In this document: positions 13,975-22,489 of the stretch, piece by piece
How the letters are laid out: every line of letters begins with the position of its first letter
Position numbering within the stretch: position 1 is the stretch's first letter
Assembly (NCBI GenBank): GCA_018648945.1
Contig: JABGQJ010000034.1
Coordinates: 1-22,566, forward strand
Length of the DNA stretch: 22,566 nt
Direction of reading: 5' to 3'
DNA from: Victivallales bacterium
Lineage (GTDB): Bacteria > Verrucomicrobiota > Lentisphaeria > Oligosphaerales > Lenti-02
The notes under the pieces: model-generated
The model's input: the letters and a program-made list of their open reading frames with translations, nothing else
Told to the model about the DNA's origin: nothing
The model's database searches: none
Position numbers and translations under genes: made by a program

Positions 13975-16428
13975 CTAGTTCGGCAGCAGGACGCCGAGGA
14001 CGGACATGGGAGGTACGAGGAATGGCTGGGCAGGACGGTGGGAGAAGCGGAACTCCTGAAGCCGCACGAGGTCCGGATCGGTTTCGTTGCCGAACAGAGG
14101 GTGACTGGCGGTCAGCAGTAGGGCTTGTGCCGTTCCTGTTCCGCTTGGGATCGCGAGGTCGATCCTGGCCCAGTCAGTGGCGGAGCGGTTGATCAATATG
14201 GCGCGCGGGCCGTCGGCATGGGCGAAAACCACGGCGGATACCGGTTGCCCGGTATCCGTGGCGATGGGCAGGCGGGCCTCGCTTCGGCAGCGGGCGAAGA
14301 TCTCGTGGACGTAGCGCTCCGGCCGGACGTAGAACGGGGTGTCCGGGCGACGCAGCGAAGGGCCATTCACCTGGCTGAACCAGTAGCCGCCATAGAGGGC
14401 CCACTTGTTGGTCCCCTGAATGGTCGGCGACGAGACGAACACCCGGATCATGTCGGCGACAAGGACGGCGCTGGTCTGCGAGGTCATCACTTCCCGGTCG
14501 GTGGCGTTGCCCATGCCGAACTCGGTGATGAACACGGGCAAGGGGTGCCCGAGATGGGCCTCCATCGCCTTCGTCAGTTCGGTCAGGCGCGCGGGGATGC
14601 CGTCCACCTGCGCGCCGAGGTCGCTGAGCAGCGTGGGGTTGGCCTCCACGCGCCGACGCAGATGCCGGGAGCGAATCGGCAGGGGCAGTTCGGGGCGAGA
14701 CGGTCGGCGCAGGCTGCGGTAGATACCGGGAACCTGGTAGATGTGGATCTGGATGCCGTCGGCGTGCTGACCGGCCAGACGCAGGATCGTCTCGTTCCAT
14801 TCGGGTTTGTTGCCGTGGCCGTTGAGGAGAACGTGGATGGTGGGATCGCGCTGCCTCATGGCGCGGACATAGCTGGGGAATGCCTTGGCATAGTTCTCGG
14901 CGGTGGTGGAGCCCACGGGGTCTGCTCCCCAGCTCTCGTTGCCCACTTCCCAGTACTTGACGCCGTAGGGCTTCGGGTGTCCGTTCCGGGCACGGAGCGC
15001 GCCCATCGGCGTGCCTGTGTCACCATTGCAGTATTCGACCCAGTCCGCCGCGAGAGCCACGCGGTCCGCCGCCGTCTTGAGGTACTCGACGATATAGGGC
15101 TTCTGCTTGACCCGGGGATGGGTGGCGAGATCAATCCGGTCCGGCTTGTCGTAGAGGAAGGCCGTCGTCAGGATCGGGACCATGCCATCCCTCTCGCACC
15201 AGCGCAGTACATCGTCCAGGCCGGGCTTCATTGGCCCTCGCGGGTCGCCGTTGTGGTAGTTCATGAAGTTGCCGCGCGTGGCCATGGGGCCAATCGAGGC
15301 CCGCCAGTCGAACACATCGGCGTTGCAGCCTCCGGGGTAGCGCAGGAAACGAATGCCCATCGGGCGGACCCGTTCCAGGAACTCGGGGTGGAAGCTGCCC
15401 TTTTCCGCATCGTAGAGGGCACCGAGGTGCTCGGCGTTGATGTTGTTGCCGAAGAGGAGAGGCGAGATGGACACCGGAGATCCCGTTGGTTTGACCGCCT
15501 GGGGGGTGGCTCCCGGAGCGCCGCCATGAATGTGGTCGGCACGGGAGCGGAGTCCGCCGATGGCCGCGATGCGGCGGTTGCGCGCCTCGCCTGGCTCCAT
15601 CGTGGCGACCTTGGGGGCCAGTTCGTCGGCACGGACGAGCAATGCCCGGCCCAGGCTGTGGGCGAAGGTGGTGCCCGTTGGCTTGGCTGGCTTCGGCACG
15701 GCCGCCAGAACCCGCTGCCCCATGGTTTCGGTCCAGAGCTGCCAGGGCAGGTACTGCCCGGCAGCGAACACCCGTGGAATCCCGCCCGGTAGGTGGCGGA
15801 TCTCGGTGGGGCCCCGAGCGGCCTCGGCCAAGGCCTTCTCCTCTTCGTCGGCCAGGAACCGCGCAAAGGCCGCTTCGTCGGCGAAGCGGTCGGTGATGGT
15901 GATGCTCAGGTCCGTAAAGCTGGCGCTGCCCGTGCAGCCCTCCAAGCCGAGGTGGACCCGGGCAAATTGGAGATCCTCGGGGAAGTGGACCAGGTAGCGG
16001 TGGTGCTCCCAGTCGGACGTCCCCTTCAGGTCGCTGCGGGCGGTGCCCGGGTTCATTGTCTTTTCGTCGGCCGCGCCTCGCCAGATCAGCATGGTCTTGG
16101 CGTTGCGGTAGTGCTTGTCCCCGGTGACGATGCCATCCGCCTTGCGCCAGATACTGAGGATCACGCGTTTCCCGGACAGCTTCTCGGCGGGCAGGTCGTG
16201 CACGGCTACCGCGAACACGGCTTCTCGGCTGGTGAAGCGCACGGCCTGGCCGCCCCCCGGGCGAGCAGTTGCGCCCACTGTGACTGGTGTCTCTGGCTTC
16301 CATGCCTTCCGCCAGCCCGGCATGGCGGGGTTCCCGAGGGCATCCGCAAAGACCACTTCGTCGCTCCTGGCAGGCAGCGCGCCGACGCAGATGGCGAAGA
16401 GCAGGGCGTAGGGGCGGATGTGCTGCAT
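13975..16428 (-). CDS. Secreted GH51-like glycoside hydrolase (clan A type)
   Basis: An 817-residue protein with a signal peptide (PYALLFAICVGALPARS). A beta-rich module follows (about residues 24-185, carbohydrate-binding-like), then a linker and a TIM-barrel region. Barrel landmarks resemble GH51 arabinofuranosidases: 'SPLLFGNNINAEHLG', 'GIRFLRYPGGCNADVFDW' and 'VKYWEVGNESWG' with the probable acid/base Glu498. A probable nucleophile Glu636 lies in 'PVFITEFGMG', 138 residues later. A C-terminal beta domain (about 700-817) follows, as in GH51. The nucleophile context is not the usual Asp-Glu-Trp of GH51, so the exact family is uncertain; GH39 or GH79-like clan A families are alternatives. 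AAGGA before the ATG at 16428 fits. It probably acts in the periplasm or outside on plant or algal polysaccharide. It is divergent from the DUF4838 gene and followed by folK. Confidence 0.75.
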   Translation of the reverse strand: MQHIRPYALLFAICVGALPARSDEVVFADALGNPAMPGWRKAWKPETPVTVGATARPGGGQAVRFTSREAVFAVAVHDLPAEKLSGKRVILSIWRKADGIVTGDKHYRNAKTMLIWRGAADEKTMNPGTARSDLKGTSDWEHHRYLVHFPEDLQFARVHLGLEGCTGSASFTDLSITITDRFADEAAFARFLADEEEKALAEAARGPTEIRHLPGGIPRVFAAGQYLPWQLWTETMGQRVLAAVPKPAKPTGTTFAHSLGRALLVRADELAPKVATMEPGEARNRRIAAIGGLRSRADHIHGGAPGATPQAVKPTGSPVSISPLLFGNNINAEHLGALYDAEKGSFHPEFLERVRPMGIRFLRYPGGCNADVFDWRASIGPMATRGNFMNYHNGDPRGPMKPGLDDVLRWCERDGMVPILTTAFLYDKPDRIDLATHPRVKQKPYIVEYLKTAADRVALAADWVEYCNGDTGTPMGALRARNGHPKPYGVKYWEVGNESWGADPVGSTTAENYAKAFPSYVRAMRQRDPTIHVLLNGHGNKPEWNETILRLAGQHADGIQIHIYQVPGIYRSLRRPSRPELPLPIRSRHLRRRVEANPTLLSDLGAQVDGIPARLTELTKAMEAHLGHPLPVFITEFGMGNATDREVMTSQTSAVLVADMIRVFVSSPTIQGTNKWALYGGYWFSQVNGPSLRRPDTPFYVRPERYVHEIFARCRSEARLPIATDTGQPVSAVVFAHADGPRAILINRSATDWARIDLAIPSGTGTAQALLLTASHPLFGNETDPDLVRLQEFRFSHRPAQPFLVPPMSVLGVLLPN

Positions 16429-16607
16429 GCGGGGATCCTTGCTGCGGTTTGGGGGTGGCCGCGGTCAACCTACTGTCTCGGAGGCCGGTGTGGTAGCCCG
16501 TCATTGCACTTGGTCGACGGTTGCGTTGCGTTTCGGCTGGGCTACCTTTGTTCGCGGATGTCACCGAACGGTTTGGTTGTGGTCGGAACCATCAAGGAGA
16601 GTTCGCC

Positions 16608-18926
16608 ATGAGAACCATGCTCGCCTGTCTCTTGTATCTTCCCCTTGCCGCCGTTGCCCTCGACGTGCAGGTTAGCGCGAAAGCCACGCTGGCGGAGAAG
16701 ACTGCCGCCCACGAAATCAGCGCCTACCTTGGGCGCATGACAGGGACCGTGCCCATGGTCAGGGCAGAGGGCGCTGCATCGGCAGGGCGCGCCATCTTCG
16801 TGGGGGATACGGCCGTTGCCCGCGCCATGGGCATCGAGGTCGCCAAACTGGCTGACGAGGAGTGGATCGTACGGAGTGTGGACCAAGGCGTCGTCGTCGC
16901 GGGGGGGGGCTCGCGTGGCACACTGTACGCTGCCTACCACTATCTCGAGGATGCCTGTGGGGTGCGCTGGTGGAATCCCTGGGAAGAGCATGTGCCCCGG
17001 TTGCGCGAAGCGCCACTGCTGGGCCTGCAGCTCAGCGGCAAGCCGGGGCTTCAGTACCGGGATATCTACATGCTGTACGGCGGGGATGGCGGTCGCTTTG
17101 CCGCCCGCTCCCGGCTGAACCGGGAAGGCGACGCGAGGATCAGCCCCGATTACGGTGGCTGCCGCGACTACGGACCGCCCTACCATGTGCACACCTTCTA
17201 TATGTACATCCCCCCCAAGACCTACTTCGCCGACCACCCCGAGTACTTCTCCCTTGTCGGCGGCAAACGGCAAGCGGATCGCCACCAGCTTTGCCTCAGC
17301 AATCCCGAAGTCCGGAAGCTCTTCATCACCAAGCTCAAGGCCTATATTGCGGACCGCGAGGCAAAAGCCAAGGCGGCAGGTACGCCGCCACCCGTGGTCT
17401 ACGATATCAGCCAGAACGACTGGGGTGGCCAGTGCCAGTGCGATGCCTGTCAGGCCATCGTGAAGCGGGAAGGCGACTCCGAGGCCGGGTTGTTGCTCGA
17501 TTTCATCAACGAAATCGCCGATGCCATCAAGGCCGACTATCCCTACGTCTACATTGATACCCTCGCCTACCAGTACACCCAGAAGCCCCCCGCCACGGTG
17601 CGTCCTCGCGACAACACGATCATTCGTCTCTGCGACACTCGCAGCAATGCCACCTTCCCCATCACCGCTGAGGAGAACACGCCCTTCCGGGAGTTCCTTC
17701 TGACCTGGAGCGGGATTGCCAAGAACCTGCGGATCTGGGATTACGCGGTCACCTATGCCCCGCCCCGTGGTTTGCCCTACCCAAGTGTGCACACGTATGC
17801 CGAGGATTTCCGCTTCTATGCAGAGCACCATGTGGAGGGCGTTTTCACCGAGTTGGAGTACCCGGTCACCGCCGATGTGCGCGACTACAAGGTCTGGCTC
17901 ATGGCCAAACTTCTGGAGAACCCCTACGCAGATACCGCCGCCTTGGCCAATGACTTCTGCAGTGGGTTCTACGGCCCCGCCGGCACCCTCTTCCGCGACT
18001 ACCGGGCGCTCCTCCGCAACTCGCAGAGCCGGAAACGCGCCTACATTGGCATGGGGCCCAGCATTTCCTCCTTCACCTTCCTCGATTTCGCCACCGTTTC
18101 CCAGGCGCAGAAGCTCTTCGACCAAGGGGAGGGCCTACTCGCGGGGGATCCGGTCCGGTTGGCCCGTTGGCACCACGCCCGGCTCTCGCTCGATCGCGCC
18201 ACCTGTGCCCGCTGGCGCAGCCTGATGGGCGACTGGACGCGCCTGGGCAAGCCCGCCGCCGATTTGCCCCTCGACCGCGGGGCTATCGTCAAGCGCATCC
18301 GGGAAGCCTGGACTGCGCAGGCCGGAATCCGTCTTGCTGGGAAGCGTCGCGAGCTGTCCCTGGCTCAGATGGAGTCGGAGCTCACCCGGTACTCCATTCT
18401 GCCCTTGAGTCTTGCCCCACCCACCGAGTTCGCCGGTATCGCTCCCGGCCGAATCCACGATTACACCGCCGACCTCACCCGCAACTGGAGGGATATCGTC
18501 CAGGTTGTCAAGGACCCCGAGTCAGAGAGCGGCATCGCCAACCGTCTCGCCTTCCCGAACTCAGGCGGCAAGAAGCACGTCCTCGCCAAGTACAAGCTAC
18601 CCATGCCTTGGGGGCTCTACACCCCGCTCACCAAGACCTTCAATGTCTCCGCCAAGATCGAGGCCAAGGACGTGCCCGCCCCGGGCTATCACTGGTACAA
18701 GTTCGGCACTCACCCGGTCGGCACGTCCACCTATTTCTACTTTTTCTGGAGCTGGATCATCCAGCTTGATGTGGATGATGCCATGGTCGCCGAAGCGCCT
18801 GAGACTCGCTACGATATCTGGGCCCGGATCAAGTTCACCGGTCCCGATTTCCCCCACGGCAAGGCGGACGACGCCAACGCGATCTATGTGGAGCGCGTGG
18901 TTCTCGTGCACAGTGAGAAGAAGTAG
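16608..18926 (+). CDS. Secreted DUF4838 protein, probable carbohydrate-active
   Basis: A 772-residue protein with a short signal peptide (MRTMLACLLYLPLAAVALD). The N-terminal domain (about 20-130) resembles the alpha-glucuronidase-type beta domain, with 'GVVVAGGGSRGTLYAAYHYL' and 'CGVRWWNP'. The DUF4838 core (about 145-450) contains 'YFSLVGGKRQADRHQLCLSN' and the motif 'ISQNDWGGQCQCDACQ' (Asp271; Cys276, 278, 281), which is highly typical. A helical segment and a C-terminal beta domain (about 600-772) follow. The family is frequent in polysaccharide-degrading PVC and Bacteroidetes bacteria and is thought to be glycosidase-like, but its substrate is not known to me. The start at 16608 is backed by AAGGAG at 16594-16599 and the signal peptide. 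It is divergent from the GH51-like gene, 179 bases apart, and may share its regulation. Confidence 0.8.
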   Translation: MRTMLACLLYLPLAAVALDVQVSAKATLAEKTAAHEISAYLGRMTGTVPMVRAEGAASAGRAIFVGDTAVARAMGIEVAKLADEEWIVRSVDQGVVVAGGGSRGTLYAAYHYLEDACGVRWWNPWEEHVPRLREAPLLGLQLSGKPGLQYRDIYMLYGGDGGRFAARSRLNREGDARISPDYGGCRDYGPPYHVHTFYMYIPPKTYFADHPEYFSLVGGKRQADRHQLCLSNPEVRKLFITKLKAYIADREAKAKAAGTPPPVVYDISQNDWGGQCQCDACQAIVKREGDSEAGLLLDFINEIADAIKADYPYVYIDTLAYQYTQKPPATVRPRDNTIIRLCDTRSNATFPITAEENTPFREFLLTWSGIAKNLRIWDYAVTYAPPRGLPYPSVHTYAEDFRFYAEHHVEGVFTELEYPVTADVRDYKVWLMAKLLENPYADTAALANDFCSGFYGPAGTLFRDYRALLRNSQSRKRAYIGMGPSISSFTFLDFATVSQAQKLFDQGEGLLAGDPVRLARWHHARLSLDRATCARWRSLMGDWTRLGKPAADLPLDRGAIVKRIREAWTAQAGIRLAGKRRELSLAQMESELTRYSILPLSLAPPTEFAGIAPGRIHDYTADLTRNWRDIVQVVKDPESESGIANRLAFPNSGGKKHVLAKYKLPMPWGLYTPLTKTFNVSAKIEAKDVPAPGYHWYKFGTHPVGTSTYFYFFWSWIIQLDVDDAMVAEAPETRYDIWARIKFTGPDFPHGKADDANAIYVERVVLVHSEKK

Positions 18927-18928
18927 CC

Positions 18929-18964
18929 CCCCGCCCAACCGGAACGGGGACCGCTGGTGCGGGG
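18929..18964. terminator. Possible hairpin between convergent genes
   Basis: CCCCGC (18929-18934) pairs with GCGGGG (18959-18964) around a 24-base loop, filling the 38-base gap between the DUF4838 gene and pta. A bidirectional terminator would be expected here. The stem is short and has no T-run, so support is weak. Confidence 0.25.
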
Positions 18965-19975
18965 TCAGCCGATCACAGCCTGGCAGGCGGTGATGGCGGC
19001 GACCCCGACGATGTCGTCGGCGGAGCAGCCGCGACTGAGGTCGTTCACCGGCTTGGCGAGCCCTTGGAGGATCGGCCCGTAGGCGTCGGCTCCCGCGAGG
19101 CGCTCGGTGATCTTGTAGCAGATGTTGCCCGCATTGAGGTCGGGGAAAATCAGGATGTTGGCATCGCCCTGCAGCCCGCTGCCGGGGGCCTTCTTGGCCG
19201 CGACCGATGGGACCAGGGCGGCATCAGCCTGGAGCTCGCCATCGACGATGGCCTCGATGCCCTCGGCCGCGATGCGCGCCTTGGTCTTCTCCGCTGCCTC
19301 GATCATCTTGTCCACGATCTCGTGCTGGGCACTGCCCTTGGTGGAGAAGGAGAGGAAGGCCACCTTGGGCATGCCGCCGATCAGGGCGTTGTGGGTCTTG
19401 ATGGTGGAGATGGCGATATCGACCAATTCGTCGGCATTGGGGTTGGGGTTCACCCCGCAGTCCGAGTACAGCAGCGTGGTGTCGCCGGAGAGTGTGGGCT
19501 CCCGCAGGTCCATGACGAAGCAGGAACTGCCGATCCGGATGCCGGGGGCCGTGCCAATGCAATGGAAGGCACTGCGCAGCATGTCGGGCGTGCTGGCGAT
19601 GGAGCCCGCAGTGAGCCCGTCGGCACTCCCGTTCTTGAGCATGAGATTGCCGTAGTAGAGGCGGTTCTTGACCATTTCACGGGCCTGCTCGGGGGTCATG
19701 CCTTTCCTCTTGCGGCGTTCATAGAGGATCTCGGCCAACGCGTCGCCCTCGGCCTCGGCCAGGTAATCGACCACTTCCACGTTCAGCCCGTCGAAACTGA
19801 TGCCGTCAGCGCTCGTGTCCGCCTCTTCGGCAGTGGCCAGCACTTTCACTTTGCCCATGCCCAGCCCACCAATCTGTCGCGCGGCTGCCATGACGCGGGG
19901 ATCCTGGCCTTCGGGGAGGACGATGGTAAGATCGGCGACCTTCGCCTTCGGGATGAGAATGTCCATCAGCGACAT
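18965..19975 (-). CDS. pta: Phosphate acetyltransferase
   Basis: Pta interconverts acetyl-CoA and acetyl-phosphate. The 336-residue product is the short, single-domain form (PTA_PTB fold). It has 'IVLPEGQDPRVMAAARQI', 'KNRLYYGNLMLKNGSADGLT', 'STPDMLRSAFHCIGTAPGI', 'LYSDCGVNPNPNADELVDIA', 'VAFLSFSTKGSA' and the end region 'GDANILIFPDLNAGNICYKI'. It lacks the N-terminal regulatory domains of the long E. coli enzyme. The ATG at 19975 has a GAGGA upstream at moderate spacing. It lies 38 bases after ackA on the same strand, so the two form an operon for substrate-level ATP production from acetyl-CoA, or acetate uptake in reverse. Confidence 0.97.
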   Translation of the reverse strand: MSLMDILIPKAKVADLTIVLPEGQDPRVMAAARQIGGLGMGKVKVLATAEEADTSADGISFDGLNVEVVDYLAEAEGDALAEILYERRKRKGMTPEQAREMVKNRLYYGNLMLKNGSADGLTAGSIASTPDMLRSAFHCIGTAPGIRIGSSCFVMDLREPTLSGDTTLLYSDCGVNPNPNADELVDIAISTIKTHNALIGGMPKVAFLSFSTKGSAQHEIVDKMIEAAEKTKARIAAEGIEAIVDGELQADAALVPSVAAKKAPGSGLQGDANILIFPDLNAGNICYKITERLAGADAYGPILQGLAKPVNDLSRGCSADDIVGVAAITACQAVIG

Positions 19976-20013
19976 GGGCGCGTTCCTCGTCAGTTGGTTC
20001 CGGAGCAGGTAGG

Positions 20014-21207
20014 CTAGCCGATCAGGTCAACGGTCTCGGTGGCGATCATGAGCTCTTCGTTGGTAGGCATGACCAACGCGGTGAGCGAGCTTTCCTCGGT
20101 ACTGATGACCCGGGCCTCGCCCATGACGTCGTTGGCGCCGTCCTTGAGGTGGCAACCGAGGGCATTGAGGCTGTGGACAAGCGCTTCGCGAGTCGGGAGG
20201 CTGTTTTCGCCGATGCCGCCCGTAAGAACCACCGCGTCGGCACCGCCAAGCAGGGCGTAGTAGGCCCCGACATAGGTAGTCAGGCGATGGACGAAGCTCT
20301 CGAAGGCCTGTTGGGCCTGGGGATCGGTCCCCTTCGCCTCGATGATGGCGCGCATGTCGCTGCGCTCGCCCAGGCCGAGGAGCCCGCTTTGTTTGTTGAG
20401 GATCGCGTTCACTTCCTCGGGGGTCATGCCGAGATCCTTGATCATATAGATGAGCACGCCCGGGTCCAGATCGCCGGAACGGGTTCCCATCATCAGCCCA
20501 GCGAGGGGGGTCATGCCCATCGTCGTATCGACCACCTTGCCGCCATTCACTGCTGCCAGGCTGCAGCCATTGCCAAGGTGGCAGGTGACGATCTTGGCCT
20601 TGGCGGGATCAAGCCCGAGGTATTGGCAGGCGGCGGCGTAGACGTACTTGTGGCTGGTCCCGTGGAAACCATACTTGCGGATGCCGTGCTCTTCGTAGAG
20701 GGCGCGCGGGATGGCGTAGAGGTAGGCTCTGGGCTCCATGGTCTGATGGAAGGCCGTATCGAACACCGCCACGTTGGGGACGCCGGGGAACACTTTCTCA
20801 CACGCGGTGATACCCAGTAGATTGGGGGGATTGTGAAGCGGTGCGAGAGCGGCGCAGGCATCGATCTTCGCCTTCACCTCCGCATCAACCACTACCGGCT
20901 GGGTGAAGGTCTCGCCGCCATGGACCACGCGGTGCCCGATCGCCTCCACTTCCTCCAAGCTCTGCAGAACGCCACAGGCGGGATCGACCAACTTCCGGCA
21001 CAGGATCTCCAGCGCATCGGCGTGGTCCGCCGCCTCGACTGGTTCCTCCGTCTTCGCCTCGTCGTCGCGCTGGTAGATCAGGTTTGGTTCGTCGAGGCCA
21101 ATGCACTCCAGGTTGCCCTTGGCGAGCATGGTGTAGGTTTCGCCCTGTTGGTCGAACACCATGAATTTCAACGACGAACTACCCGCATTGACGACGAGAA
21201 CTTTCAC
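20014..21207 (-). CDS. ackA: Acetate kinase
   Basis: AckA converts acetyl-phosphate and ADP to acetate and ATP, and works with Pta. The 397-residue product has the ASKHA-fold signatures: 'VLVVNAGSSSLKFMVFD' at the N-terminus, 'AIGHRVVHGGETF', 'VAVFDTAFHQTMEPRAYLYA', 'YGFHGTSHKYV', 'TCHLGNGCSLAAVNGGK', 'MGMTPLAGLMMGTRSGDLDP' and 'VVLTGGIGENS'. All are standard for acetate kinase, and the length is normal. The start is a GTG at 21205-21207, with GAGGAG at 21215-21220 spaced 7 bases. A promoter-like element lies about 110 bases upstream. It is the first gene of the ackA-pta operon. Confidence 0.98.
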   Translation of the reverse strand: MKVLVVNAGSSSLKFMVFDQQGETYTMLAKGNLECIGLDEPNLIYQRDDEAKTEEPVEAADHADALEILCRKLVDPACGVLQSLEEVEAIGHRVVHGGETFTQPVVVDAEVKAKIDACAALAPLHNPPNLLGITACEKVFPGVPNVAVFDTAFHQTMEPRAYLYAIPRALYEEHGIRKYGFHGTSHKYVYAAACQYLGLDPAKAKIVTCHLGNGCSLAAVNGGKVVDTTMGMTPLAGLMMGTRSGDLDPGVLIYMIKDLGMTPEEVNAILNKQSGLLGLGERSDMRAIIEAKGTDPQAQQAFESFVHRLTTYVGAYYALLGGADAVVLTGGIGENSLPTREALVHSLNALGCHLKDGANDVMGEARVISTEESSLTALVMPTNEELMIATETVDLIG

Positions 21208-21239
21208 AGTCGAACTCCTCTTGCGCCAGCCCGAACAAT

Positions 21240-21281
21240 CCCCCCTGCCGCCAGGCTTCCGGCAATGCCGTTCCAGGGGGG
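21240..21281 (-). promoter_or_regulatory. Hairpin in the ackA leader
   Basis: CCCCCCTG (21240-21247) pairs perfectly with CAGGGGGG (21274-21281), an 8-bp stem enclosing a 26-base GC-rich segment that can fold further. On the minus strand it lies between the proposed ackA promoter and the ribosome binding site, 20 bases before the latter. It could act as an attenuator or stability element. No riboswitch class is recognised. Confidence 0.4.
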
Positions 21282-21318
21282 CGCAGGCTGTACGTGGTGT
21301 GCTGTCACGGAAGCCACA

Positions 21319-21347
21319 ACTATAGACTCTCAGCCTCCAGAGGCCAA
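21319..21347 (-). promoter_or_regulatory. Sigma70-type promoter for ackA-pta
   Basis: Read on the minus strand, TTGGCC (21342-21347) and TATAGT (21319-21324) are spaced by exactly 17 bases. The -10 box matches TATAAT at five of six positions and the -35 box matches TTGACA at four. Transcription would start near 21312, giving a leader of about 105 bases before the ackA GTG. Confidence 0.55.
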
Positions 21348-21837
21348 GTGGAAAAGGGCCGCTTCTGTTCTTGTTTTGTCAGATTCTGTCGCTTCCTGCC
21401 CGCAGCTGAGCGGCTCCCCGCAGCTTCCCTCAGGCAGGGCGGTGATTGGCGAGCGGCCCTCTGGGGCCATTGGGAGTCCCTAGCTGCCAGAAGGCCCTCC
21501 TGCTTCCCCCCCCGGCGGTCTGCGGTAGCCGGGGCATCCGGCTCCGGAAGGGGAAACGGAACAGAGCCCGGTGGGACCATGCCCTGGCCGCGCGCCACGT
21601 GGCAGACCTTGGGCACGGCCCCGGGGGGGCTCCGCCGGACATCTCGGGAAGGGACTTGACCTCGTTGGCAGCCCCGTATATGCACTCATCCCTTGGCGGG
21701 GTCGCGGCCTCGCGACCATCTTCGGGGCGCTCCGCCAGAATTCCCCGCCTCTGTACCCACAGGCACCGGCCCATGGGCAGCGGAACGGGCCCAAGCTCGT
21801 CGGGGCGGAAACTCGGCGGCTGGGGATTACCGGCGTC

Positions 21838-22461
21838 GTGCCCTCTTCGGGGCCCATCGCGGCCTGGCGGTTCGACGGAGGCGCGGGCGCAGTTGCTCGG
21901 GATGCGACCGGTAACGGGCACGATGGGGCCATCCAGAATGCCAAGTGGGTCAAGGGCCGCCATGGCTCCGCGCTCGCGTTCGACGGCAAGGCCGTGCTGA
22001 GCGTGCCGGACGCGGCGGCACTCGACCTCGCCGAGGAGGTCACCGTCTCGCTTTGGTTCAAGCTCAGCGCGAACACGGGCAGCTGGCAATCGCTGGTGAC
22101 CAAGTTCCAGGGCTACCAGCACCGCAACTACGGAATCTACCTGCGGCCCGACGCAACCGGTCCCGGCTTCTCCGCGTCCCTCGCCAACGCGTCGCGCCCG
22201 CACACGGACTTGGCCGTCGCGCAGTCGTTCGCGAATGGCCAGTGGCATCACGTCGAGGCCACTGTCTCCCTGCTGAGTCGCAGGGTGCAGCTGTTTGCCG
22301 ACGGCGATCCGGTCGCTGAGCGCGCCATCGATTCCGGGCTGATGTGGACCAACGACGAACCGCTGCGTATCGGTCAGGATTGCCGGGCAGTGATCGACGA
22401 CGTGCGCCCCTATGGTCGTGCCTTGACGCCCAAGGAGGTCCGCGCCCTTGCGGGACGCTGA
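21838..22461 (+). CDS. Orphan LamG-like (concanavalin A-like) domain protein, possible remnant
   Basis: About 207 residues that consist almost wholly of one LamG/concanavalin A-like beta-sandwich. It opens with 'GPIAAWRFDGGAGAVARDAT' and 'GNGHDGAIQNAKW', followed by 'GSALAFDGKAVLSVPD', 'EVTVSLWFKLSA', 'NGQWHHVEATVSLLSRRVQL' and 'VIDDVRPYGRALTPKEVRAL'. Such domains bind sugars or peptides and normally sit in large secreted proteins. Here no signal peptide precedes it. The frame is open back to a GTG at 21571, but that 89-codon extension is Arg/Gly/Pro-rich and does not look coding, so I used the GTG at 21838 just before the domain. Lack of a secretion signal and of a partner domain suggests a truncated gene, or a start I cannot identify. 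Confidence 0.5.
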   Translation: MPSSGPIAAWRFDGGAGAVARDATGNGHDGAIQNAKWVKGRHGSALAFDGKAVLSVPDAAALDLAEEVTVSLWFKLSANTGSWQSLVTKFQGYQHRNYGIYLRPDATGPGFSASLANASRPHTDLAVAQSFANGQWHHVEATVSLLSRRVQLFADGDPVAERAIDSGLMWTNDEPLRIGQDCRAVIDDVRPYGRALTPKEVRALAGR

Positions 22462-22489
22462 CGCCGTGCCTTGTGGGGTGCGCCAGTCG

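Larger units (their letters stand above)
21208..21837. other. Gene-poor 630-base region between ackA and the LamG-domain gene
   Basis: No frame on either strand here looks coding: the open frames are GC-driven and lack recognisable motifs. Near ackA it holds that operon's leader hairpin and promoter (listed separately). Further right are several GC-rich hairpins, for example GCCGG-GGCAT-CCGGC near 21528-21542. A weak plus-strand promoter-like pair is TTGACC at 21656-21661 and TATATG at 21677-21682, with a short 15-base spacer. The right half could be the decayed N-terminal part of the LamG-domain gene, but no signal peptide remnant is visible. Confidence 0.5.

Noticed and set aside
14125..15792. 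A 555-codon open frame on the plus strand opposite the GH51-like gene
   Set aside because: It is rich in Gly, Val, Arg and His with no family motif. The opposite strand carries the clear glycosidase motifs.
16542..18125. A 527-codon open frame on the minus strand opposite the DUF4838 gene
   Set aside because: The plus-strand frame has a signal peptide, a ribosome site and family motifs. The antisense frame has none.
19064..20017. Long plus-strand open frame across pta
   Set aside because: It is antisense to an unmistakable phosphate acetyltransferase and has no motifs.
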